Shown here: positions 8,002 to 13,453 of the stretch, piece by piece
Layout of the letters: every line of letters begins with the position of its first letter
Numbering within the stretch: position 1 is the first letter of the stretch
Origin: Paenibacillus_AK sp041641375
GTDB taxonomy: Bacteria; Bacillota; Bacilli; Paenibacillales; YIM-B00363
NCBI GenBank assembly: GCA_041641375.1
Contig: JBEPYM010000089.1
Span: forward strand, 1-13,453
Direction of reading: 5' to 3'
Length of the DNA stretch: 13,453 nucleotides
The notes under the pieces: model-generated
Seen by the model: only the letters and a program-made list of their open reading frames with translations
Told to the model about the DNA's origin: nothing
Database searches by the model: none
Position numbers and translations under genes: made by a program

Positions 8002-8982
8002 ATGGGACGAAGTCATTTTCGCATGTATACGCTTTACCTGCTGCTAATTACCGCGCTTTTATGCACAGCGTGTGGCTCCAAGGCAGGACTTTCGACGCAG
8101 AATCCGGGTGCGGCTGCTGCCGATCACAAGGCCGCTTCAAATGCGCCAACTCAAACGGTAAACGTCCCCAAACCGGGACCAGTCGTCATTCAATCCACGA
8201 CGGGGCTTACCGGCGGAGATACGGCGCTTCCGGAAGATATGCAGCGGATCGTCAATCGCGGCAAGCTGATCGTCGCGATGTATAGCCAGGACCGTCCGCC
8301 GTTCTTTTTTGTCGATTCGGGGGGACAGCTGCGCGGAAGCGATGTCGATCTGGCGATGGATTTGGCGGCGCAGCTCGGCGTGAAGGCGGAGTTTAACCGT
8401 TCGGCCAAAACCTTTGATGAGGTCGTCGGCATGATTGCCCAGGGCAAGGCGGATATTGCCGTTTCCAAGCTGAGCATCACGCTCTCGCGCGCACAGAAGG
8501 TTCGCTATTCGGCACCTTATATCGTGCTGCAGCAGGCGCTGCTTATTAACCGGGTCAAGCTGGCTGCGCTCAAGTCAGGCGAGAAGGATATCATTCAAGT
8601 GATCGAATCGACGAAGAGCAAGGTCGGCGTTCGCAAAGGCACCTCTTATGTGGAATACGCGAGACAGTTTTTCCCGAATGCGCATGTCGTCGAATACGAT
8701 GATAACGGCACCATGATGAACGATGTGCTGGCCGGTGATATATTGGCCGTGTTTTATGACGAGAACGAAATCAAACGGTACATTTTGGAGAATCCGGAGC
8801 GATCCTTATATTTGCAAATTTCCATGCTATCCGACAAGGAGGACCGGCTCGCCATGGCGGTGGCGCCGAAGGATGTCCACCTGCTTTCATGGGTGAATCA
8901 ATATTTGGAGACGAATAAGATTAACTACAATATTACGAAGCTGATCCAAAAATACAGCGAGCAAGCGAGGGCGAAGCCATGA
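8002..8982 (+). CDS. Amino-acid-binding lipoprotein (SBP_bac_3 family), partner of a secondary transporter
   Basis: An extracytoplasmic solute-binding protein, 326 aa. The N-terminus has a basic residue cluster, a hydrophobic core and LLCTAC ending at C24, an acceptable though not ideal lipobox, then an Ala/Pro/Thr-rich tether (25-80). The domain from about 85 is a type-3 periplasmic binding fold: GKLIVAMYSQDRPPFFF, GSDVDLAMDLAAQLG, GKADIAVSKLSITLSRAQKVRYSAPY, GVRKGTSYVEY and DILAVFYDE. R163 (in TLSRAQKV) and D253 (in AVFYDE) fall where amino-acid-binding members hold the alpha-carboxylate and alpha-amino groups, so an alpha-amino acid ligand is likely. The ATG at 8002 has AGGAGAGG upstream with long spacing; a later Met8 is less likely because it shortens the signal peptide. 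No ABC permease or ATPase is nearby. Instead the stop codon overlaps the start of an SDF-family carrier, so the two are translationally coupled and probably act together. Confidence 0.88.
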   Translation: MGRSHFRMYTLYLLLITALLCTACGSKAGLSTQNPGAAAADHKAASNAPTQTVNVPKPGPVVIQSTTGLTGGDTALPEDMQRIVNRGKLIVAMYSQDRPPFFFVDSGGQLRGSDVDLAMDLAAQLGVKAEFNRSAKTFDEVVGMIAQGKADIAVSKLSITLSRAQKVRYSAPYIVLQQALLINRVKLAALKSGEKDIIQVIESTKSKVGVRKGTSYVEYARQFFPNAHVVEYDDNGTMMNDVLAGDILAVFYDENEIKRYILENPERSLYLQISMLSDKEDRLAMAVAPKDVHLLSWVNQYLETNKINYNITKLIQKYSEQARAKP

Positions 8983-10337
8983 CGGGAAGAGAAGGTTTGA
9001 AGAGGCTGCTGCAGTTTCAATGGCTGAAATCGACCTGGGCGATTCTCGGGGGTATTGCCGGCGGGGTGCTGATCGGCATCGTGAATAAACCGGTTGCAGC
9101 CTTGATATCACCGCTGGGCGATCTGTATTTATCGTTCCTGAAGATGTGCGTCATTCCGATTATGATCACGGCGCTAGTGCCAAGTCTCGGGCGATTGCTG
9201 CTGTCCAAGGAAACGAGCCGCTATTTGAAACGCCTGAGCCTCGTGTTTGTCATCGCGCTGCTAACGGTCAGCGCAGTCGGACTTGCCGTCGGCTTTATCG
9301 GGCAGCCCGGCGAAGGCTTAAGCGGGGAAGCGCGCACTACGCTCGGCCAAGTCCTGATGGATTCGGAGACGTCGTCTGGCTCTAGCAACACCTCAGCTAG
9401 CAGCGGCGGTCTGCTTGGCTTCATCATCAATATGATCCCTTCGAACATCTTCTCGGCGCTGGTGGAAGGCAACAACCTGCAAATATTGTTTTTCTCGATC
9501 ATTTTTGGCATTACACTCGGGTTTGTTCCCTCTGCTGCCGGAGAGACACTGCTATCGCTGATGGAGGTCGTCTTTAAAGTATTTCAGAAGGCAATTTCGT
9601 GGACGATGTATATTTTGCCGGTCGGATTGCTCTGTATTATGGCCGGCCAAATCGCCCGCACCGGCGTCGATATTTTGCTGGCGATGGTCAAATTCGTAGC
9701 GTTGATCCACGTCGCTGCCATCATTCTGATGCTAATTAGCGCCGTGGTGATTCGCCTCACGATCAAGAAATCGATACTGGAATCGTTCCAGGACTTGAAG
9801 AAAACGCTCATTATCGCATTCGGCACCCGCAACAGCATCGCAACGATGCCTTCCATGCTCGATGTGCTGCGTAACAACTTCAGATTGGAGCAATCGACTG
9901 TCAATCTCGTTATACCGCTTGGTGTCATCCTTTGCCGGTACAGTATGGTGCTGATCTTCTCTATGGCGATCGTCTTTATCTCACAGCTTTATTACGTGCC
10001 GCTCGGACTAGACGGCATTCTGATTGCGCTAATCGGAGCGGTAATTGCAGCGGTAGCCGGAGCAGGTGCGCCGGGCGTCGTGTCGCTGTCCATGCTCGCA
10101 CTGGTGCTTGATCCGCTCGGGCTGCCTGCAGGCGCAACGATTATTTTACTGCTGGCGATTAACCCGATTATCGATCCGATCGTGACGGTGGCCAATGTGC
10201 ATCTGAACTGTGCGGCGGCTACCCTCATAGCGAAGCAGGAGGACGGCGGCGAGCCGTTCGCCGAATCGGTGCATCGCGATACCGTTGCTGCGCCTGCGGG
10301 CAACACTGCCGCTGCGGCTGCCGGTGCCCCGGCGTAA
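8979..10337 (+). CDS. DAACS/SDF-family transporter with divergent ion and substrate sites
   Basis: A multi-spanning carrier of the dicarboxylate/amino acid:cation symporter fold (GltPh, DctA), 452 aa, starting at an ATGA overlap with the binding-protein gene. TM1-2 read WAILGGIAGGVLIGIVN and ISPLGDLYLSFLKMCVIPIMITALV, typical of the family. HP1 is FGTRNSIATMPSML (281-294), TM7 begins VIPLGVILCRYSM (311-323), HP2 is GAGAPGVVSLSML (361-373), and TM8 is NPIIDPIVTVANVHLN (395-410). Against GltPh by eye, the NMDGT sodium motif is CRYSM (319-323), the aspartate-side-chain arginine R397 is V402, and Na1 ligand D405 is N410. D394 (D399) and N401 (N406) are kept. The serine-rich HP1 is reduced to one serine (S286). 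There is an acidic/Ala-rich tail of about 30 residues. The fold is secure. Glutamate or dicarboxylate transport, and classical three-sodium coupling, look unlikely; uptake of a neutral amino acid handed over by the binding protein is inferred. Confidence 0.88.
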   Translation: MTGREGLKRLLQFQWLKSTWAILGGIAGGVLIGIVNKPVAALISPLGDLYLSFLKMCVIPIMITALVPSLGRLLLSKETSRYLKRLSLVFVIALLTVSAVGLAVGFIGQPGEGLSGEARTTLGQVLMDSETSSGSSNTSASSGGLLGFIINMIPSNIFSALVEGNNLQILFFSIIFGITLGFVPSAAGETLLSLMEVVFKVFQKAISWTMYILPVGLLCIMAGQIARTGVDILLAMVKFVALIHVAAIILMLISAVVIRLTIKKSILESFQDLKKTLIIAFGTRNSIATMPSMLDVLRNNFRLEQSTVNLVIPLGVILCRYSMVLIFSMAIVFISQLYYVPLGLDGILIALIGAVIAAVAGAGAPGVVSLSMLALVLDPLGLPAGATIILLLAINPIIDPIVTVANVHLNCAAATLIAKQEDGGEPFAESVHRDTVAAPAGNTAAAAAGAPA

Positions 10338-10698
10338 GACTTCTCCCGGATTCACACGTGCAACAAGCCCGCATACAACAAGGGGGGACTGCTGTATACA
10401 TAGAGTCTACAGCGGGCCTCGTAAACACTTTGTTTACTATTTCTGGCCGGGGGTCTCGAGCGTTGCCACCGCACGTATGCGTTCAGGCAATGCTTTATGA
10501 TCCCTATTTGCATATACAAATCGGGCAGGAGATATTCCCCATTAGGCGCCCGCAAATCAAATTATGGTTGCCTTGATGCGGTTATAGAGATTCTTGTAAG
10601 GTCATCTACATTCTCCCAGGCAATGTGATTATATTGCCTTGTATCGAAGTGCAATTTCCCGCTGTCTATATCCTCTTTACTACACATCCATCTTTTCC
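10338..10698. other. Non-coding stretch with hairpin-forming repeats
   Basis: No convincing gene is found between the SDF carrier and hicA; short open frames on both strands lack ribosome binding sites and family likeness. Three stem-loops are visible. CTGCTGTA (10389-10396) pairs with TACAGCGG (10408-10415, one G-U). GTAAACA (10421-10427) pairs perfectly with TGTTTAC (10431-10437) across a 3-nt loop. AGGCAAT (10618-10624) pairs with ATTGCCT (10633-10639) across 8 nt. None is followed by a run of T, so none is a standard intrinsic terminator. The composition is more AT-rich than the flanking transporter genes, as expected at an island edge. Confidence 0.5.
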
Positions 10699-10757
10699 GA
10701 CACGTCCATTCTATACGTATAATATCATTGACACGTACTTATTATACGTGTAAAATC
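10699..10757 (+). promoter_or_regulatory. hicAB promoter with two tandem operator copies
   Basis: TTGACA at 10728-10733 and TAAAAT at 10751-10756 are 17 bp apart, a near-consensus sigma-A promoter. Between them is a perfect inverted repeat, ACACGTA (10731-10737) and TACGTGT (10745-10751), so a bound repressor would block RNA polymerase. The block at 10730-10757 repeats 31 bp upstream at 10699-10726 with 22 of 28 bases identical, including GACACGT and ATACGT. The upstream copy also holds a TATAAT (10718-10723). HicB, which has a C-terminal DNA-binding region, is the expected repressor. Confidence 0.75.
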
Positions 10758-10778
10758 AAGTTATAAGGGAGGGAGGAC

Positions 10779-10970
10779 ATGAAGGCGTATAGTTCTCGGG
10801 AGATTATTAAGATGCTGGAGGATGACGGTTGGTACCTGATAAGCGTTCGGGGAAGTCATCATTACTTCAAGCACCCAAGCAAGCCGGGTAAAGTGACCGT
10901 GCCGCATCCGAAGTCCAGCTTCCCACCAAAGACTCAGAACAGCATACTGAAGGATGCAGGGTTGAGGTAG
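10779..10970 (+). CDS. hicA: HicA-family mRNA interferase toxin
   Basis: A 63-aa toxin of the HicA/YcfA double-stranded-RNA-binding fold that cleaves mRNA and stops growth when free of HicB. The family core is intact: SREIIKMLEDDGWYLISVRGSHHYFKHP, with the catalytic histidine in GSHH (H27/H28), then VTVPHPKSSFPPKTQNSILKDAGL, matching the usual strand-3 and final-helix signature. The ATG at 10779 has an ideal site, GGGAGGGAGG, a few bases upstream. It is the first gene of a two-gene operon; hicB follows after 38 nt. Nothing indicates inactivation: length and the histidine are normal, so the toxin is probably active. Toxin-first order fits classical hicAB. Confidence 0.93.
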   Translation: MKAYSSREIIKMLEDDGWYLISVRGSHHYFKHPSKPGKVTVPHPKSSFPPKTQNSILKDAGLR

Positions 10971-11008
10971 CGCAGCCTCAACCAAAACAATTAGAGGAGG
11001 ATGCACAA

Positions 11009-11437
11009 ATGGCTAAGAAAGACGTATATCGCTTCTGGGCAGCCTTTCACTACGACAAGGATGAAGGCGTGTCCGTACGTTTCCCAGACCTCCCCGGATG
11101 CAATACCTGCGGTGACAATGGGGATCAGGCTATCGCTGCGGCCAGAGAGGCGCTGGAGGGCTTTATGTACGTGATGGAGCAGGACGGCGATGATATCCCG
11201 GATCCTTCTTCGCTCGAATCCCTTCTGCCGCAATTAGAGGCTGGCGAGGTGCTGGTGGATGTACAGGTTTACATGCCCACCGTCCGAGAAGCGATGGAGA
11301 CGAAAGCCGTAAAGAAGACGCTGACGGTTCCCAAGTGGTTGAACGATGCCGCAGAGCAGCAGGGTGTGAATTTCTCGCACGTACTGCAAGAGGGCCTTCT
11401 CCGGAATCTCGGCATCGGCCAGGATAAGACAAACTAA
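11009..11437 (+). CDS. hicB: HicB-family antitoxin/repressor
   Basis: A 142-aa antitoxin that binds and inactivates HicA and represses the operon. Residues about 5-60 form the HicB partial RNase-H-like fold: YRFWAAFHYDKDEGVSVRFPDLPGCNTCGDNGDQAIAAAREALEGFM, with the SVRFPDLPGC signature. The C-terminus (about 100-135, VKKTLTVPKWLNDAAEQQGVNFSHVLQEGLLRNL) reads as a ribbon-helix-helix DNA-binding domain, which would recognise inverted repeats such as the one between the -35 and -10 boxes upstream. The start at 11009 has AGAGGAGG at 10993-11000. The TAA stop (11435-11437) lies two bases before the first nucleotide of the hammerhead ribozyme, an arrangement I do not know from other hicAB loci. Confidence 0.93.
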   Translation: MAKKDVYRFWAAFHYDKDEGVSVRFPDLPGCNTCGDNGDQAIAAAREALEGFMYVMEQDGDDIPDPSSLESLLPQLEAGEVLVDVQVYMPTVREAMETKAVKKTLTVPKWLNDAAEQQGVNFSHVLQEGLLRNLGIGQDKTN

Positions 11438-11439
11438 CC

Positions 11440-11493
11440 CGCCTGACGAGTCCGCTACGGAAGCGGACGAAACCCGGTAACCGCCGGGTCGCG
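11440..11493 (+). ncRNA. Hammerhead self-cleaving ribozyme, type I topology
   Basis: All conserved core positions are present in order. Stem I closes with CGC (11440-11442) against GCG (11491-11493). CUGACGA is at 11443-11449. Stem II is GUCCGCU (11450-11456) with AGCGGAC (11462-11468), seven perfect pairs around loop ACGGA. GAAA is at 11469-11472. Stem III is the A11472-U11489 pair plus CCCGG (11473-11477) with CCGGG (11484-11488) around loop UAACCG. H17 is C11490, so cleavage is predicted between 11490 and 11491. The 10.1-11.1 pair is G-C and the 1.1-2.1 pair is G-C, as preferred. Stems II and III are capped and stem I is open, hence type I. The weak point is stem I: only three contiguous pairs, then unpaired AACC/AAA; GGAU (11422-11425) with AUCC (11497-11500) could form an outer helix beyond an internal loop, as tertiary-contact loops require. 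That helix would reach into the hicB coding end. No T-run follows, so it is not a simple terminator. Confidence 0.85.
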
Positions 11494-11647
11494 AAAATCC
11501 GAGCTTACACAATACTTTTGATGCTCTTCCTTTTTCGCTTTACAAGTTGGACAAATATAGATGTCGCCCAACTTCCCTCACCGCCTCAGATCATTGTACA
11601 ATTAATGGTACAAATTAGAAATTGTGGATTTTTGATTGCTTTCATCG
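11494..11647. other. AT-rich spacer between convergent units
   Basis: A convergent spacer between the hicAB/ribozyme unit and the minus-strand genes. It holds an inverted repeat, TTGTAC (11594-11599) and GTACAA (11608-11613) around 8 nt. No terminator with a clear T-run was found for either direction. A short minus-strand frame from a TTG at 11571 to 11455 encodes a CPTC-containing peptide and is not called as a gene. Confidence 0.4.
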
Positions 11648-11851
11648 TCACGCTTTCGCTTTACCGCACACAAAGACGTATCTTCCATCCCATTCCTGTC
11701 CTTGAAAGCCGAAGTCCCGACTAATATCGTAGACCTCGATTTCGGTGAAACCTGCTTCCGCCAGAGCGCCGGTAATTTCAGCCTCGCTGTAGCACGGGAA
11801 TTCGGTAATCGGTGTTGTCAAATTGCCGTTCCAAAGTGTCACCTCTTCCAT
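11648..11851 (-). pseudogene. 3' remnant resembling the C-terminus of a SAM-dependent methyltransferase
   Basis: Only 67 residues are open, from an ATG at 11851 that overlaps the last 13 nt of the PPTase gene. The text ITEFPCYSEAEITGALAEAGFTEIEVYDISRDFG followed by EWDGRYVFVCGKAKA has the look of the last helix, strand and strand of a class I methyltransferase (an EAGF helix end, then a closing strand ending FVCxK). No SAM-binding glycine motif exists upstream, because that space is occupied by the PPTase. Thus it is most likely what remains of a longer gene after a deletion or insertion joined it to the 3' end of the PPTase gene. A small intact gene translated by coupling to the PPTase stop is the alternative. 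The family call is tentative. Confidence 0.45.
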
Positions 11852-12543
11852 CCGCCGATTCGTTCGAGGATTTGTTCCGCTTCGAGCCTGCTTACGTCCA
11901 TTTCATGCTCCGACAGTTCCTCGCCTGTGCACACGGCGCAAGCATACCCATTCGCGAGGTTTACCGGACGAACAGCCACCATTCCCCCTCCCGGGGCAAC
12001 AAGCTTGCCCTCCCATTCCCCGCCGGTCGCAAGGACGGAAAAGCTGTCCAAAGGGGCCGACAGCCCCGCTCCGCACTGCTTCAGCACGCTTTCTTTGCGC
12101 GTCCAAATGTCCGTAAACAACGCAGGTCGCCGTTCTTCCCCGCAGCTGCGGAGCGCCTCGGCCTCCAGCGGATGGAAGAAGCGCTCCGCCACGGCAAGAT
12201 CCACGGGACGCTCCCGTTCGACGTCAATGCCGACTGCTGTGGAAGCGAAGACGGCTGCAATCAGGCCGCCCGAATGAGATACATTGAAGTGAACGTCAGA
12301 CCGCCCGATGATGTAAGGTTTTCCATGAGCGGTACGTCCGAACGCGATGTCATCGTTTGCCATTCCGTATTCCGAAGCCAGCACCGAACGAACGAGCACC
12401 TCGGCCGCAAGCGTACGCATGGCATCCTCACGCCTCCGGTAGCGCGTCAGACTGCACCGCTTCTCTTCGCTGACGGCAGCAGCAAGCAGCTCCTCCCCGC
12501 ATCGCATGGCATCGGCAAGCATCCAACAATAGACACGCAGCAC
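11839..12543 (-). CDS. 4'-phosphopantetheinyl transferase, Sfp type
   Basis: It transfers phosphopantetheine from CoA to a serine of carrier domains (acyl, peptidyl or aryl carrier proteins), activating them. The 234-aa length suits the monomeric Sfp/Gsp type rather than AcpS. The hallmark motifs are all present: GKPYI with FNVSHSG (86-92), GIDVE (105-109, Mg-binding D107 and E109) and WTRKESVLK (147-155, E151 and K155). The start is a GTG at 12543, directly after the TGA of the speE-like gene; GGGGAG lies 7 nt upstream inside the end of that gene, so translation is coupled. No carrier protein, NRPS or PKS is seen in the window. It may serve natural-product enzymes elsewhere, or a pathway that also uses the aminopropyltransferase product. 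Confidence 0.92.
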   Translation of the reverse strand: MLRVYCWMLADAMRCGEELLAAAVSEEKRCSLTRYRRREDAMRTLAAEVLVRSVLASEYGMANDDIAFGRTAHGKPYIIGRSDVHFNVSHSGGLIAAVFASTAVGIDVERERPVDLAVAERFFHPLEAEALRSCGEERRPALFTDIWTRKESVLKQCGAGLSAPLDSFSVLATGGEWEGKLVAPGGGMVAVRPVNLANGYACAVCTGEELSEHEMDVSRLEAEQILERIGGWKR

Positions 12544-13419
12544 TCACTCACTCCCCAAAGCTTCAAGCTCCTGCTTGATAAACTCCGGCAGGTGAAAGCA
12601 CGCCCGCAGAATGCCTTCATTCACAAATTTCGTTCCGAGCCCATATTCCTTCCACTTGCTCGTACCGCCCGCAAGCGGCGCATAAGCTTTGGAGGCGTAT
12701 GCGAACGTCCACAGGCCGCCCGGATAGGTCGGAATAACGGAATGATAGAGCCGGGTCTCCTGAAACAGCTTGGCCAGCTTCACATAAGTCCCCCTCATGA
12801 CGTGTGAAAAATAAATCGGGGATTCGCTCTGACACGAGAATACGCCGTCTTCCTTCAGCGCCAGGAATGCATTTTGATAAAATTTGTACGTAAACAGCTT
12901 GGTAGCCGGACCAATCGGATCGGAGCAGTCGATGATCACCACATCGTATTCGTTCCGGTGCCGCTTGATATACTCGACGCCGTCGTCAAAAATAAAATTC
13001 ACCCTCGGATCGGACAGCCCTCCCGACACCTCCGGCAAATGCTCCAGACAGAGGCGTACGACCATTTCGTCAATTTCAACCATGTCGATCCGTTCCAGGT
13101 TCGGGTATTTGGCGGCTTCGCGGGCAGCACCGCAGTCGCCGCCGCCGATAATCAGCACGTTGCGTGGATTTGGATGCGACAGCAGCGGCACGTGCGTAAT
13201 CATCTCATTATAAATAAAACCGTCCTTCGAGGTGGACTGCACGACGCCGTCGAGCACAAGCACCGGACCGAACTCCGCCGTATCGGCGATCATAATATGC
13301 TGGATGGGCGACTGGTGCTCAGCGAGTACCCGCTTGATCTTGTAGCTGAGCTTGATGTCGGGATGACCCTCCACGGTCCACAGCTCCCCATCTTGCTCCT
13401 GAATCAATTGGCGATCCAT
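12544..13419 (-). CDS. speE: Spermidine synthase-like aminopropyltransferase
   Basis: It transfers the aminopropyl group of decarboxylated SAM to an amine, normally putrescine to spermidine; cytosolic. The 291-aa protein has the short N-terminal beta domain followed by the Rossmann fold. Motifs: LVLDGVVQSTSKDGFIYNEM (55-73), IIGGGDCGAAREAAKYP (90-106), VEIDE (114-118, E115 for the nucleoside ribose), DDG (135-137), IIDCSDPIGPA (152-162, catalytic D154 and D157) and PTYPGGLW (220-227). The ATG at 13419 has AAAGGAGG 8 nt upstream. It differs from the common enzyme in the substrate loop: the usual DEF-Y-H/Q-EM reads DGF-Y-N-EM (G67, N71), and GGGDGG reads GGGDCG. The putrescine-loop tyrosine (Y70) is kept. 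It is likely active, but the amine acceptor may not be putrescine. It forms an operon with the PPTase, with no spacing. Confidence 0.9.
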   Translation of the reverse strand: MDRQLIQEQDGELWTVEGHPDIKLSYKIKRVLAEHQSPIQHIMIADTAEFGPVLVLDGVVQSTSKDGFIYNEMITHVPLLSHPNPRNVLIIGGGDCGAAREAAKYPNLERIDMVEIDEMVVRLCLEHLPEVSGGLSDPRVNFIFDDGVEYIKRHRNEYDVVIIDCSDPIGPATKLFTYKFYQNAFLALKEDGVFSCQSESPIYFSHVMRGTYVKLAKLFQETRLYHSVIPTYPGGLWTFAYASKAYAPLAGGTSKWKEYGLGTKFVNEGILRACFHLPEFIKQELEALGSE

Positions 13420-13453
13420 CGTCGTTCCCTCCTTTGGCTATATCCCGCTCGGT

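Noticed and set aside
8002..8982. Binding protein as part of an ABC amino-acid importer
   Set aside because: No permease or ATPase gene is adjacent; the next gene, overlapping by 4 nt, is an SDF-family carrier.
10352..10576. Short open frames on both strands in the gap before hicA
   Set aside because: They lack ribosome binding sites and recognisable motifs, and overlap hairpin sequences; they look like chance frames.
11440..11493. The two GC-rich hairpins after hicB as an intrinsic terminator
   Set aside because: No T-run follows the second stem, and the single-stranded joints match the hammerhead core exactly, which a terminator would not need.
1..13453. CRISPR arrays, tRNA or rRNA genes, insertion sequences
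   Set aside because: No regularly spaced repeats, cloverleaf-like sequences, transposase motifs or terminal inverted repeats with target duplications were seen.

Overview
The window looks like a chromosomal segment of a moderately GC-rich Bacillota member of the Paenibacillus/Cohnella type. I infer this from strong AGGAGG-type ribosome binding sites, lipobox-anchored lipoproteins in place of periplasmic proteins, an RND pump of the Gram-positive SwrC kind, an Sfp-type PPTase and a Bacillus-like SpeE. No rRNA, tRNA, CRISPR array or insertion sequence was seen.

Layout. (1) 1-5162, minus strand: an RND efflux operon, made of pump (5043-1954), lipoprotein HlyD-type adaptor (1933-665) and a signal-peptide protein that runs off the left edge (650-1). 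Its promoter carries 11-bp-phased TTTAGG repeats. (2) 5167-7821, minus: an unusual 884-aa fusion of a cyclic-nucleotide-binding domain, a long helical region and an SLC13/DASS-like permease whose usual SNT sodium motifs cannot be found. (3) 8002-10337, plus, divergent from (2): a lipoprotein amino-acid-binding protein (SBP_bac_3) overlapping by 4 nt a DAACS/SDF-family transporter. That transporter has lost the family's NMDGT motif and the substrate arginine of TM8. This promoter carries three 11-bp-phased repeats of the same kind as the RND promoter. (4) 10338-11851: an accessory patch with a 440-bp non-coding stretch, a HicA/HicB toxin-antitoxin pair under a promoter with two tandem operator copies, a near-perfect hammerhead ribozyme starting directly after the hicB stop codon, and a methyltransferase 3' remnant. 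(5) 11839-13419, minus: speE-like aminopropyltransferase followed without a gap by a phosphopantetheinyl transferase.

Most notable points. The hammerhead at 11440-11493 has every core nucleotide (CUGACGA, GAAA, A-U pair, C17) and two strong closed stems. It is placed so that a ribosome ending HicB translation would cover its core, so toxin-antitoxin mRNA processing could depend on translation. The central block (2)+(3) is a second candidate: a binding protein joined to a secondary-carrier fold instead of an ABC permease, beside a nucleotide-sensing permease, with both carriers lacking canonical Na+-site residues. The phased repeats suggest that one OmpR/PhoB-type response regulator controls both this block and the efflux operon. 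All homology statements come from reading motifs by eye; no search was run.
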